Shown here: positions 13,105-24,526 of the stretch, one piece after another
How positions within the stretch are numbered: the first letter of the stretch is position 1
How the letters are laid out: each line of letters starts with the position of its first letter
Assembly: GCA_963969345.1 (NCBI GenBank)
Contig: OZ017768.1
Location: 11,448,193-11,512,192, forward strand
Direction: 5' to 3'
Length of the DNA stretch: 64,000 nucleotides
Source: Turbatrix aceti
Lineage: Eukaryota; Nematoda; Chromadorea; Rhabditida; Panagrolaimidae
Translations under genes and position numbers: made by a program
The notes under the pieces: generated by a model
Databases searched by the model: none
The model's input: only the letters and a program-made list of their open reading frames with translations
Told to the model about the DNA's origin: nothing

Positions 13105-15182
13105 CTAGTGTGCAACACCACCGGGGGGCAGAGGCAGCGTGATGCCTTCGCTGTCGGAGCCACTACTGTCGGAGTTAAGGGTAGCAGCCGAGTTGTCTGC
13201 GCTGCTGCCCAGCATGGCACCCGGCCCGGTGATTCCGTGAACCATGTGGCTTTCGCCTTCGTCGCTGGAAGACGACTCGGAAGGAGGCGTGTGGCGCATG
13301 AGAGGGCACCGGCTGAATTCTTCGTGAAGCCCGGTCTGGACTTTCTTGGGAGAAGTCGTCGTTGAAGTGTTGTTGTATGCCACGGAGGCTTCCTTCTCGA
13401 CGTCTACGGATGAGCCACCGGATCGTCCGCGGAGGAACTTGATCAGCATGTGCACACCGTAACCCAGGAGGAGGGGACCGGGCGTGAAGCACGCGACAAT
13501 GACCGGGATAAGCGAGCTGATGTCTGCGTCTGGTTGTTGGAAGGAGAACTGAAAAAAAATAATAGAGCTGGTGTTTTTTGAGAAAGAGTATTAAAAATCG
13601 GGTTGTTATTTCAGATAAAAACTAATTTCTGTAATTTTTTTGTTATCGCTTGAATGAACCCCCCCCCTCCCTAACCTTGAGAAGCATGATAGCAATGCCA
13701 GTATTCTGGACGCCGGTCTCGATGGCAATCGCCGTGACATTTTCCGGTTTCTGACCCAATAAGAGCGAAGTGAAGCACCCACACATGAATCCGCACCATG
13801 GAAGTAGTAGCCCACTGATGAGCGCCGCCGGGGTCATGAGACGGAACATGTAGAGGTTCGAAAGCGTACCAAACGTGATAACAAAAATCAGAACAAAGAT
13901 GATGAAAGGCCGGAGGACTCGTCTTGCCCGGGCTGCGAGTGCGGGCCGAACACGAGCAATGCCAACGCCAATGAGCAGCGGGGCAATGAGGATGATCAGG
14001 CCACGCACAATGTTGTTATACGGAACTGTGACGTGGGTTTCGTTAAACCCCTGGAGAAACTGATAGCCGACAAAGTTCATCCAGAGCGGAATCATGCCAA
14101 TTGAGGCCACAGTGCTGAAGAAAGTCATCGTAACTGAGAGGTTAACGTTGCCGTCGAGAAGAAGCGTCCAGAAGTTGGACGCTCCCCCGCCCGGAGCGCA
14201 GGCCGTGACGAAAAGTCCAAGGGCGAACGAGTACAGGCCCCGAGGTACCAGGACCAGTTGTGAGATCATGTACGCCAGAATGGGCATGACGAGGAACTGT
14301 GTGCAGAACCCGATGAGCGGAGCTATGGGTTTCTTGACCGTTTCAAAGACGAGTTTGAGGTCCAACTAAAAACAAAAATTATTCGTCAGCCAAAAAAAAA
14401 ATAATTTTTTTAAAGTGAAAAAAAAAAAGAAAAAAAACGTTAAAACGTACCTCGCAGCCCATCAAAACATTGGCTATGGAAATGAGAAGAATGAGCAGGA
14501 TAACAAAAAGCTTGGTTGCGATATCGTAGTCCTCACGGATAACCCAGACATCCATGCGACTCATCGTCTTGTCGGTGGAAGGCAAGATCAGAGTGCCGAA
14601 TTCGAGTTCGCGACTCGTCTCTTGCTCGATGAAGTCCTCAGCGCTGTCCTGGTCTGCGACGGAGACGAGACGGACGTCAAGGGCAGTCTTGCCGATGAAT
14701 TTTCCGGAGATCGTAGCCATTGACTGGAACTTAAATACCGATGATTCATTGTTGTTGGTTTTGAACGACGACGGCACGGTTGATGGCACAAAGCAGGCTA
14801 GCGGCGGGTCTATTGTTGCTATAGAGGGATGAAGTGTTCTGAAAACAGAAAAAAATAAAAACTGTTTGGGTCCCCAACTAAGAAAAACACACTTCATAAA
14901 CAAACAAGCGTTTGAAACGTTCTCCCGTGCCATGGCATCTGGATCAAATTCCACGTTGAGCGTGAGGGTTTCGTTGTTCTCCTCGAGAAGGCCATGAATG
15001 TGTGCCGGCTCAAACGATACCTTGGCCAGGTGATGAACGTTGCCCGCAGCTGCGACGGCTGCGTGCAGGAATATCGTAATGAGATAAATGATGGGGCACC
15101 GTGATGTTGCCGCAGCACGGCCAATACCACAGACGCCGGTCGGACGATGTTGTTGAGGCTGCGCGTGAGCAGGAGGACCCAT
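13105..15182 (-). CDS. SLC10-family (bile acid:sodium symporter-like) membrane transporter
   Basis: Four exons join in frame: 15182-14893, 14838-14451, 14365-13676 and 13548-13105, giving 603 residues. The ATG at 15182 (MGPPAHAQ) is the first in frame. A hydrophobic segment near residues 30-46 may be a signal peptide or anchor. It is followed by an extracellular-type region of about 150 residues with NxS/T sites, as in the SLC10A3/A5-like branch. The BASS/SLC10 core starts near residue 203 (ANVLMGCE). It contains ACAPGGGASNFWTLLLDGN and later ETGVQNTGIA, the two signature stretches lining the substrate/sodium site in this fold, and closes with VACFTPGPLLLGYG. The C-tail of about 115 residues is Ser/acidic and cytoplasmic by inference. 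Substrate is unknown: SLC10 members carry bile acids or sulfated steroids with sodium, and the A3-like branch is poorly characterised. All introns are 54-127 bp with canonical ends. Confidence 0.9.
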
Positions 15183-15402
15183 CTTGTCTGAGATCAACCG
15201 TTTCCGACTGACTGAAACTCGTACAACTGAATTATCGGCTCATTCGTCATCCGCATATTATAGCAGATGTTTTTTTCTTTTTCTTCGCGCCAGAACAATG
15301 AATAAACGCGAAAATGATGTGTGTGACTAATAATTAGGCAAATATTCTAGTTTGTTACGAAACCTGATTTTCACGGTGCCATTTATTGTGGAAAAATATG
15401 TA

Positions 15403-15663
15403 CCCGCACTCATAACGGAATTATAAGGCTTTGCACGCTAATGTGTTTTATTGTGATTCATTCGCACGCATGTAATTCATTGTGATCCGCAGCTCTAATT
15501 TAGTAATTGTTTTTTGCTGAATTTTGAATGCGAATAAAGGGGAAAATAGCTTAGATTTTTTTGCACTTCATTGTGATTCTTCATTTTCATTGTGCGTCTC
15601 ATTTGATTCTAGCCGCCTTATAATTCCGTTATGATTCCGTTATGATTCTCATGCGAGTGCGGG
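15403..15663. mobile_element. TA-flanked MITE with CCCGCACTC ends
   Basis: The element is bounded by TA on both sides. Its ends are inverted: CCCGCACTCATAACGGAATT at the left, and GAGTGCGGG at the right after a matching AATTCCGTTATGATTC block. A TA duplication suggests mobilisation by a Tc1/mariner-type transposase. Related ends occur at 16491-16593 (opposite orientation, cut by a foldback) and at 58895. It lies just upstream of the SLC10 gene. Confidence 0.7.
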
Positions 15664-16339
15664 TAGGGCAAAAAAATGCCAAATGAAAAAATATTGTCAT
15701 ACGAGCCGCGGAGGACGACGACTCACCAATCAACCAACCTATGTACAGCTCCTCCTCAACAACCACCCCAAACCACAAGGCGACAAGGCAGGCGGAGTCT
15801 TCTATAAAAGAGCCGCCAGAGGGAGAAGAGTAGAGGAAAAGGAGAACTGACTTCAGATAAGGAATCTTGCTTTGTATTTTATTGTTTATTATAAAACAAA
15901 CTGCTTCTGATATCTGAAGGACATCCGAGTAGAACCGGGTTTTGAGCGTCTGGGCGAGCGCCCGGCTTGTGCCGGGGCCCCCAGATGACAATATTATTTC
16001 TTGGGATCTTCAGGCTACAGTTGAACACGCAGGGCGAAATGGAGACACAGAGTCATCAAAGTTCAGTTTCACACGCTTGCTTTGCACTCCCTGGCTTTTC
16101 TCGGAATCGGACGTTACAAGATGCATCACTAATTATTCTATAGAACTATAGTTATAAATTTATCAGAACCTCATGTTGTTTGCGCGGATGATGTTTCTGA
16201 GAATAAAAGTGTAATGCATTATTCAAAGTTTTTTATATAGTTTTTGATAAATATGCAAAATAATATTCACAGTCGCACTTGGCGACGCCTAGATGATCGG
16301 TGCGTCTTCTTCGAATTAATAATATTTATACATGTCGCG

Positions 16340-16435
16340 TTTTACGCCTACGTGGACGTCATTTGTGCTTCCTAACATCTGGTCTAATGATAACTAACCA
16401 CTGAGTAATGGTGAAATAAATAAATAAATAAATAA
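16340..16435 (+). mobile_element. Very short LINE 3' end with 12-bp target-site duplication
   Basis: The insert carries the last codons of the LINE frame (AYVDVICAS, stop) and the same 3' UTR and AAATA tail as 2943-3170. It is flanked by ATACATGTCGCG at 16328-16339 and 16436-16447. This is a clean case of extreme 5' truncation. Confidence 0.8.
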
Positions 16436-16490
16436 ATACATGTCGCGCCGTGTCGCGGCGGCTTTCTCCAGCAAATTCCATTCACGACAA

Positions 16491-16593
16491 CCCGCACTCG
16501 CATGAGAATCTAACGGAATTGGAAGGCGGATAGAATCAAATGAGACGCGCTACGAAAATGAAGAAACACAATAAAGTGCTAAAAAATCTAAGA
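16491..16593 (-). mobile_element. Truncated copy of the CCCGCACTC MITE
   Basis: It reads as the reverse complement of the right part of 15403-15663, from the CCCGCACTCG end through AATCAAATGAGACGCG to AATCTAAG. It stops where the foldback begins, so the foldback either inserted into it or rearranged it. Confidence 0.65.
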
Positions 16594-17717
16594 GGCAGTC
16601 CACGACAGGATTTCGGACCGAGGACAAGGCTTTTTTACACTATCAAATGTTTTGAGCCAGAATTGTTCCCCACCCCTAGGAAGGTCTAAAACCGCAATAC
16701 ACAGATTTTTAAAAAATCGGAATCTGTAGTTTTGGCTTCTGGAAGGTTTTGACACAAGTTGATGCCACGCACTGTGTTCATGAGGAAAAAAGCTGAAAAA
16801 TTTTTTACAGGGGTTTTCATGGACTGGAAACACAATGTCGTTTTCAGATTTTTTTTATCGTTACGGTAAGTGCCACTTTTAGACTAAATTTTTAGGTTTT
16901 TTGGCTACCATAGATTTGTTTTTTTGTTGGGGGAAATGTGATATAGCCTATCTTTTTCCCCGCGTTTTGGCGCGTCGAATGAGGTAAAACTCAGAATTTT
17001 CTGAATCGGGCTTCATTGCCATCTGCGGGCTTTTATGGTGCGCACTCGAGAAAACGTGCGCAAAAAACCGCTTTTTCTGTGCGAGTGACAAAAAACTGCG
17101 TGCGCGCACGTAAAAGGAGTCATGTTCAAAAAAAGGCCCTGAAGCCAATTTTTGATTTTTATGTCTGCGGTCCCCTGAATAGGTTTTGACATGTCCCAAA
17201 TATCACTTTAAGCTAGTTGAGCTTTTTATCGGATAATTTTGCACAAAGTTACAGCGTTTGAAAGTTTCATGTTTTTTCAATGCCCGTGGCGGTGCCCAAT
17301 ATTGTCAGATAAAAACCCTGAAAATCTAGAATCAATCTTTGGGACATGCTAAAGTCTACCAAAGTGACCGCGAACATAGAAAACAAAAATTGGCTTCAGG
17401 GCCTTTTTTTGAATATGACTCCTTTTACGTGCGCGCATGCAGTTTTTTTGTCACTCGCAGCGATTTTGCGCACGTTTTCTCAAGTGCGCACCATAAAAGC
17501 CCGCAGATGGCAATGAAGCCCGATTCAGAAAATTCTGAGTTTTACCTCATTCGACGCGTCGAAACACAGGGAAAAAGATAGGCTATATCACATTTTCCCC
17601 AACAAAAAAAACAAATCTATGGTAGCCAAAAAACCTAAAAATTTAGTCTAAAAGTGGCACTTACCGTAACGATAAAAAAAATCTGAAAACGACATTGTGT
17701 TTCCAGTCCATGAAAAC
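16594..17717. mobile_element. Foldback element, family 1, copy A
   Basis: The left arm starts CAGTCCACGACAGGATTTCG. From about 16800 to 17195 it is mirrored by 17339-17717. The central spacer of about 140 bp contains GCACAAAGTTACAGCGTTTG. The right arm lacks the outermost 200 bp and stops exactly where the MITE at 17718 begins. A second copy lies at 35950-36862. Mirrored open frames (contains MAMKPDSENSEFYLI) occur in both arms; I treat them as by-products of the repeat. Confidence 0.85.
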
Positions 17718-18183
17718 CAGGGATGGGTGAACACTTGATTTTTTTGTTCATTTACAAACATGAACATTTTGTTAATTTTGTTCACAATAATGAACAAACG
17801 TGAACACTTTCAATCGTGTTCACGAACAAACGTGAACAAACACAATGAACAAATTATAAAGGCTGAACTGCATTTTTATCCTTTTTTGCCAGAATAATCG
17901 AAAATGAAATCAAAAGCTACTATTATTTTTGAACTTAAACTTGCTGGCAAAAACAAACATTAATCCGCTTAGATTCTTATAACCGAAACGGTTGCGCAAA
18001 TCAGTAATGTTGGCAGAAATCAAGAAAAGATCGCTCATTTTGTTCGTTCTTTCTGTTCGAAAAACTTAGCCTTGTTCGTGAACAAACATGAACAAAGCCG
18101 TTCATTTAAATTTTGTTCATGAACGAACATGAACAGCAAATTCTGGATTTGTTCATGAACAAACACGAACGAACCCATCCCTG
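17718..18183. mobile_element. hAT-like MITE built from GTTCGTG/GTTCATG units
   Basis: Ends are CAGGGATGGGT and its complement ACCCATCCCTG. Both outer parts are made of repeated GTTCATG/GAACAAAC-type units around an AT-rich middle. No matching 8-bp flank is visible, probably because the right junction with the foldback was rearranged. A truncated second copy ends at about 45950. Confidence 0.65.
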
Positions 18184-18760
18184 GTTAGAAAAAAAACAAG
18201 TATCCCAGTGAACGAAGAACATGTCAAAAAAAATACATATAAGCTTACCTTTAAAACATAATTTTCTTGCATAAAATCTAATTTAATTACGAATGGTGGC
18301 GTCACATTAATAACACGCGCTAGGGCGTTGTAGCGACCGAACTCTTAATGTATTGCTTTTTTTATTTCCGGGAAAGAGCGCCAAGAAAAGTAAGGAGATT
18401 AGTTACGCGCCGCAGAGAAAAATTAAAACTTGGAAAATTGTAGTTGACGCCACAAAGCGGATGCACAGTCTTTGAACAATGAAAAAAACGTCAAGTATGT
18501 TCCCAAGTTGTCTATCCAAACAGGTCATTCAAGTTGTCTGCAGTTAGAAAAAATATTCCGGTTAAACGTCTAGATTCCTTTAGACGTCTGGATTCTTATT
18601 TCTCCGCGAAAAAATGTGCAAAAATAATAATGAGATTTCGATTATTGCAGGGCACTTGTGTGACCTAGAAAGTCAAGCATGCAGGTTTGTAGCGTATAAA
18701 CGTGCATGCGTGTTGCCGGAACACTTGTATCCCTATGTAAACGCACAGTAAGCTCAATAA

Positions 18761-19284
18761 CAGAGTTGTCGACCGAGCCGAGCATCGAGCCGAGCATTTC
18801 GAGCATTCGAGCGAGCCGAGCGAGCCGAGCCGCTCGCTCGAATGCTCGGCTCGAAAAAATCGAGCCGAGCCGAGCTGCTCGAATGCTCGGCTCGAAGATC
18901 ACCGAGCCGAGCCGAGCGGCTCGAATGCTCGGCTCGGAGGATTCCGAGCCGAGCCTCAAAAATGACCCAAAAATGACGAAAAATGAATTTTTTTTATGCC
19001 AAAACTATGATATTTGTAGTTTATTTACGCTGAATTCCACAATTCCAAACACGTTTTTTGTTATAAAATAGTTTTTGTGCCTCCAAAATTTTTTTTCTAA
19101 GTGAAAATTGAGTGGAAAAAATTGCCATGCTCGGTTCGAGCGAGCCGAGCCGCTCGCTCGAATGCTCGGCTCGAGGGCAACCGAGCCGAGCCGAGCGGCT
19201 CGAATGCTCGGCTCGAGGACCACCGAGCCGAGCCGAGCGGCTCGAATGCTCGGCTCGGCAATTTTGGCTCGGTCGACAACTCTG
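18761..19284. mobile_element. hAT-like MITE with GAGCCGAGC core and 8-bp duplication
   Basis: Perfect 19-bp terminal inverted repeats (CAGAGTTGTCGACCGAGCC) are flanked by the 8-bp direct repeat CTCAATAA (18753-18760, 19285-19292). The two subterminal blocks (18775-18955 and 19130-19258) consist almost entirely of GAGCCGAGC/GCTCGGCTC units, around an AT-rich centre. An 8-bp duplication and a CAG start are the signature of hAT transposases. There is no coding capacity. Confidence 0.85.
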
Positions 19285-19292
19285 CTCAATAA

Positions 19293-21470
19293 CATTTCTG
19301 TAGCGCCAGCAATAGGCAAAAAAATTTGTTTACAATTTTTTGAACTCAAAAGGAAGCGCTGCTATGTTAAATATAAAAAACTATCCATCGCATGGCCGAA
19401 GTCCTTTTATATCCGCCCGCCTTCATCACATCCACCTCCGACCTGTCACGTAATCATATCTCATTCAGCCGAAGCATCCTCCCGTTTGCTCAGTCAAGCA
19501 TCGCCTTGACTACGGCTACCATCTCCATCAGAAGATGCCCAGATGAGACACCTTTTTTCATAACACGCATTAGTCAGGTTAATGCGTCGTAAACACGCTC
19601 ACGCCATCCATGGCCAATCAGCATCAAACCAAACAACTACCTCTTCTAACCCCTCTGAATAGATACTGAACCAGAATCCTAGCTTTTTACTCCCCAATTT
19701 AATTTTTACGCTTGCAGGAAAAACGGAAGTATACCAAACAGATCGTCAAGATTACGTGTTTTTGTAATTTACCCCTACTCACTGTTTTTAAGAAACAAAT
19801 TCTAAAAACAGGCATTCATTATTTTTTTCCGTCGTGATTAAAAATGTTGACAGCAACAGAAAAAACATGAACGCATGAATAGTTTTTTGGTATAAAAATA
19901 AACACGGCACACTGAAAATGCTTTTAAAATATGAAACAGCATAAATGGAGACAAAAGCAATTATAAGAAGACGTCGCAGCAAGGTATTTCAAGCCGTAAC
20001 ATTTCAATTTTGACGCTTGCTTTGCCAAAGAAATTGGTACCACAGATAGAGTAATCTTTTTTAAACTGGATATCGCCTTAATTTTTAAATCGTCTTGAAA
20101 ATACTCAACCTGCATTTTTTTTATTTATTTACAATAAGTGCCCATCTTTTTTCTTTTTTTCATACATTTCGTAAAGTTAATCAACAATAAAATGCAAAAA
20201 ACATTCTATTCGCAGAAATTAGTAAGAAGGCACTCCCTTTCTTTCCCTCCCCTTCCCTACTGTGACCACAAAAGCAATCAAAGCAGAACGAAGTAGTTTC
20301 TGTTTCTGCGTGCACAAAGATGGGAACACCATAGAAAGAAAAATTATGCCTTGGAGTGTATAATAAACTACAAACACAAACATAATTGCAGTCAGAAACC
20401 TCAAGAAAGTACAAACCATGGCCATGGTGTGCTAATTGTGGCTAACGAAAAATTATGGAACAAACGTTTTCCACCCCAATGCTGATCAAAGTACTCAGTC
20501 AGAACAAGACAGAAAAAAAGTGAAGGATTAAAATAGAGGAAAAAATGACAAACTCACAGCCACAAAAATTACGTCAAAGGGGAAAAGAAAAAAAGTTGGA
20601 CAGACTCACATCTCCCCCTCTATAGGCCTCTCTCTCGCTCTCTCAACATGCTAACGGGTTCAAGGGTAGAACAGAAAACGTGGTTAGTGTGTGTGAGGTG
20701 GTTCTCGAGAATGACGAAAGCAGACTGGCAAGGCAAGAAGAACAAAAAGAAGCGTACGCGTGTTGGCAGCAATGCAGGTGACACGGAGTGGGGAGAAAAA
20801 AGTGTTCCTGGCCTTGGTGAACTGCATGCGTAGTAAAAATATGGGTTTCTTGAAGACAATTGATTCAAAAACCCATTTTTATACAATTCAGAACAAATAC
20901 AAAAAGCAAAGACTGAAAAAGTAATAACAAAACACGTTTCCGGCTATAGTCAACAAATCCCGATGTAGCCGCAGGCCAGAAGGCTGCAAACATGCAAGCA
21001 GCCACCTGACTGACCACTACTACCTGCGGGAAACATGAAACAGGATACGAACGCATCGGGTAAATCAAACAACTGTCAAGCCCTAGCAAAAAAGACTTGC
21101 GCATATAGAAATTCATGCCTACGCGCAATCAATAAACATCAACTGCGCGACGTAACAACCACTGGAAGGAGAGGAAACGATCACGAACAAAGTCAGATGC
21201 GAATCAATCACGTAGACGCTCTGTGGTCAAAAAAAGAAAATGGAACCGAGTTTTGAGAGAACAGAAGAGACACAAATTCCACACACACATTATTAGTACA
21301 CGGTTTGCAAAAAAAAGAGGAAAATGTGGCCAAGAGTCAACAAGTTATAAAAATTAGTTTTGTTTGGAATAAAAAAGGCACAAAAAGGTGTCGTGTCAAT
21401 TTGAATAAAAAGGGCAAATTTTGGGTCAAAAAAAGCCGGAATGCACAAAAAGCAACCAGTCGCTCGAATA
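19293..21470. other. Gene-poor AT-rich stretch
   Basis: I see no exon set, repeat boundary or RNA gene here. Short open frames such as the hydrophobic one at 20219-20425 on the minus strand lack supporting splice sites or domains. Confidence 0.4.
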
Positions 21471-21472
21471 TC

Positions 21473-21690
21473 AGTGCGCGAGTCAACAAACAGCGGCAAA
21501 TAAATCTCAGCCTCGATCGCAGTCCAGTCGACCTTGGCCGGCATCGCCAATGGGTCGGGTCGGGTCGGGTATTCATCGATTTGTCGCAAATCTTCGAAGA
21601 ACTCCCTCCAACCATCGCGAACAACAATTGTGCCACCAGGCCTCTTTTTTTCAAAGACAACAAATACGCTTCTTGCAGTAAAAAAGAATA
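21473..21690 (-). other. Coding-like fragment with a methyltransferase-like motif
   Basis: The minus frame is open and GC-rich, and contains RPGGTIVVRDGWREFFEDLR, which recalls the loop and strand after motif III of class I SAM-dependent methyltransferases. It continues to WTAIEAEIYLPLFVDSR. A GGGTC triplicate lies inside. No ATG or good splice sites frame it, so it may be a single exon or a relic. The long plus-strand open frame over the same region starts at a non-ATG codon and is lysine/asparagine-rich, so it is not called. Confidence 0.25.
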
Positions 21691-23005
21691 CAAACAGCAA
21701 TCAATAATCAGGAAGTATTTTTATATTCTAATACTAAATGCAAAGCAAAAAAATTTTAATTTTTTTAAAACAAGAAAAAATGCAACAACCGTAAAATCAA
21801 AAACTATTCACCCGGAAACAATCGGATATCAGCCTAAAAATAACCCGGTCAAAAAAAAGTTTATAAAACCACGTAACTTGTTACAGCGTAAAAAGCAACT
21901 CACGTTCACAAAAAAATGCCCTGCATGTTTGCGTCAACAGTCCTTCCTCCTCCCCCTAAAAAGAGAGTGTGAGTGCGTTACTTGCTTGGTTCGTAAACCT
22001 CGAAACGATTTTCAGGCTTTTCAATACTCTCTACACGAAAACAGCATAGAAATAATGCGCACGCGCTTTCAAGTTTTCATTCACAACCTATAAACAAACA
22101 GGGCGATGCTAATTTTCAATGGCAAAGGAAGATAAACAATTTGAATGGGTTTCTAGGAAGAATGAGCAGGAGTATTATGATGGTTATTTCTTTTCTGCCG
22201 ATTGATTCTGCAAAACATTTCGGCGAGCTGATAGGAACTTTTTTTTTGTCGACGGAAAAACGTTTGCCTAACGAATATATTTACTAGACAATATCCTATC
22301 GAGATTGCTATTCAAAAATCAAATAAGCGTATCAGTATTTTGTTTGAACCATAAGGTTGGGAATAACAATATTCTACTTGAATGAGAAGGTTCAGACAGT
22401 GTCATTTGAGCAAATTTTTAAACAATGAATTCAATTTGACAATCATAAAGTGGCAATGTTTTCAGATGTTGAGGCAGTTAGGGGACAGGACATGCAAAGT
22501 TAAGGGACTTGACAAAACATTTACTTGCAATTTGATTACCAAAGGCAGGACAGTTTATAAAACATTGTAGACAGAGCAGGTATTTTGTTGGGGCATAATT
22601 TTTTTTAGGTTTTTCTATGTGCCAGTTCGGCGCGCTCTTCTGGGTATAGTCGGCAAAAAAAGAGTATAAAAAGTAAAAAGTAAAAATACCTACATCTACT
22701 TCCCTGCATGCGTCGATTCCATTCCGTCAGTTTTCCAACAATAACAAACGCCCAACATTTTTCGTGCCGAGAAAACGACATTTGCAGTGACGTGCAGAAA
22801 GACATTTATCAATTTTTTTCTTTGCTGAAAAACTTACTCCGCCTATATCCGGTACTTTTTGATCTTCTTTCTGGTGATTGTTTCCTGGAGACGAGGGAGG
22901 ACCTGATAAGAACACGCATGTAGGCGCCTTGCGGTGTTGCTTATCAAAGGCTTCGCGACACCTTCTTGCATCACTTTTTTTCATCATCTCTTCCTTATCC
23001 ATAAG

Positions 23006-23239
23006 CAGTGTAACTGTCGCGATGCGAAGCCAGACGCCAGATCCCCCCCCGACTCGGCTGGCCGGCAGTGTCGCGAATTCTTCTAGGAAGAATGAGCAGG
23101 AGTATTAGTTCTCCACGGAGGGAAGTTCTCCACAGTAACATTGCCTTCACCTTCATCGCCCTCGGAGGCGCCTTCATCGCCTTCGCCTTCGCCTCCGGAG
23201 GCGAAGGCAAAGGCAATAATTTTGGTTTGCATTACACTG
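23006..23239. mobile_element. hAT-like MITE with GCCTTCGCC core and 8-bp duplication
   Basis: Ends CAGTGTAAC ... TTACACTG are flanked by TCCATAAG on both sides (22998-23005 and 23240-23247). The interior carries GCCTTCGCC and CTCCGGAGGCGAAGGC units. It is the same family as 6102-6521 but shorter and with intact target-site duplications. Confidence 0.8.
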
Positions 23240-23626
23240 TCCATAAGGGCGTTTTTCATCGGTCAATTTTTTGTCCTGTTTTTTACCATTGAGTAAAACG
23301 ACGGGCCGGGCCTGTCCTCAAGCTGGCAGGTTCAACGAAAATGCGGCCCGTTGACACCTTTGCACCTACTTCTGTCATATTCCGTGTAAAATTTTTGTAA
23401 ACTTCATTCCGGGATGCATGAAAAGATGTAACAAACCAATTGTGGGACAGATTTACAAAAAAAAACATATAAAAACAAGTTACAAAGTGAATATTTTTTT
23501 TACAAACACTGCAAAATAAATCTTTTTTTTTTGTCTGAACAGTAATAATAGTAGTTGTGCAAGTATACTTGCCTGATAGAAAAAAGTACTCATGACGTCT
23601 GTGGACTGGATGAACAATATCCACGG

Positions 23627-23663
23627 CATTGGGAAACGGTAGTTTTGAGACCGTTTCCCAATG
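23627..23663. other. Perfect 13-bp hairpin
   Basis: CATTGGGAAACGG is followed 11 nt later by its exact complement CCGTTTCCCAATG. It lies in otherwise unassigned sequence between two MITEs. Function unknown: it may be a structured RNA or a small palindromic repeat. Confidence 0.5.
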
Positions 23664-23977
23664 ACGCGTGCTGAAGACAATTGATTGACGTGTCGTGAGG
23701 AAACACCGCTGGATGATTGTTAGGGGAAGCAGATGATTAGAATGACAGAGGAAGAAAGTTAAACAGATATTTGGGGGAGACAGAGAGCATTTCTGTGCCG
23801 CAGGCACGGTACCAGCCGGGCACATAGGTGGATAGATGAACCCGTTCTCGCAGAGTCGCTATGCTAAAAACGAACGATAAACTTGGGGGTTGTCAATGAT
23901 TATGATCATAACCTACGATAAGATTATAATATCTAAAACCGTCTACAATCTCCAGAAACAATAAAAGCGGTTTCGAC

Positions 23978-24392
23978 CAAGGCATAAAACCGGCCTAAAA
24001 ATCAGGCCGCCGGCCGGCTTGCGGCCGGCCTAAATTTTCAGGCCGAAGCCGGGCCGGCCGCGGCCGCGGCCTATTTTTTGAAAAAAATTTTCGTGCTTTA
24101 TTTTAGGGTTATTTTCGCAAAATTTGACCAAATTTGGAAAAAAAAAATTTTGGAAACAACCTAATATTATGGAAAAATGCATAATAATAAATTCCCCTGT
24201 CGTAAAAAGTAAAAAAAAAGACGAATGATGCACAAAAACGTCAGAAAATCATACTGTTTTCGAAAAAAATCAACTTTCGAATATTTTTCCGGCTTTTTCG
24301 GCCGGCCTTGAATCGAAAAGCCGGCCCGCAGCCGGCCGCGGCCGGCCGTCCGTGCCGGCTTTTGCGGCCGGCCGGCCGGATTTTATGCCTTG
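23978..24392. mobile_element. hAT-like MITE with GGCCGGC core and 8-bp duplication
   Basis: Terminal inverted repeats CAAGGCATAAAA are flanked by GTTTCGAC on both sides (23970-23977 and 24393-24400). Inside each end is a block of GGCCGGC/GCGGCC units (23990-24075, 24295-24380) around an AT-rich centre. There is no coding capacity. It lies 130 bp beyond the 3' end of the AMPK beta coding region. Confidence 0.85.
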
Positions 24393-24526
24393 GTTTCGAC
24401 GGGAAACTATTTGCACGTTATCTATTGATCGTAAACAAGAAAAAACTCACTAGAATGTACAGTAATAAGATTGCAACCGAAAGAAGATTCTTCTTTCATT
24501 GCTCCCTTTTCACGTCCATGTGCTTC

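Noticed and set aside
16948..17581. Mirrored open frames as a possible gene pair
   Set aside because: They are the two arms of a foldback. The same peptide appears in opposite orientation purely because of the inverted repeat, and copy B has lost one of them.
21305..22093. 262-codon plus-strand open frame
   Set aside because: It begins at a TTG, is Lys/Asn/Gln-rich as expected from A-rich DNA, has no domain, and overlaps a better minus-strand fragment.
23283..23825. 180-codon minus-strand frame
   Set aside because: No ATG-supported start, mixed composition with a perfect hairpin inside, and no recognised domain. The C-terminal 40 residues look somewhat coding, but no splice context supports them.
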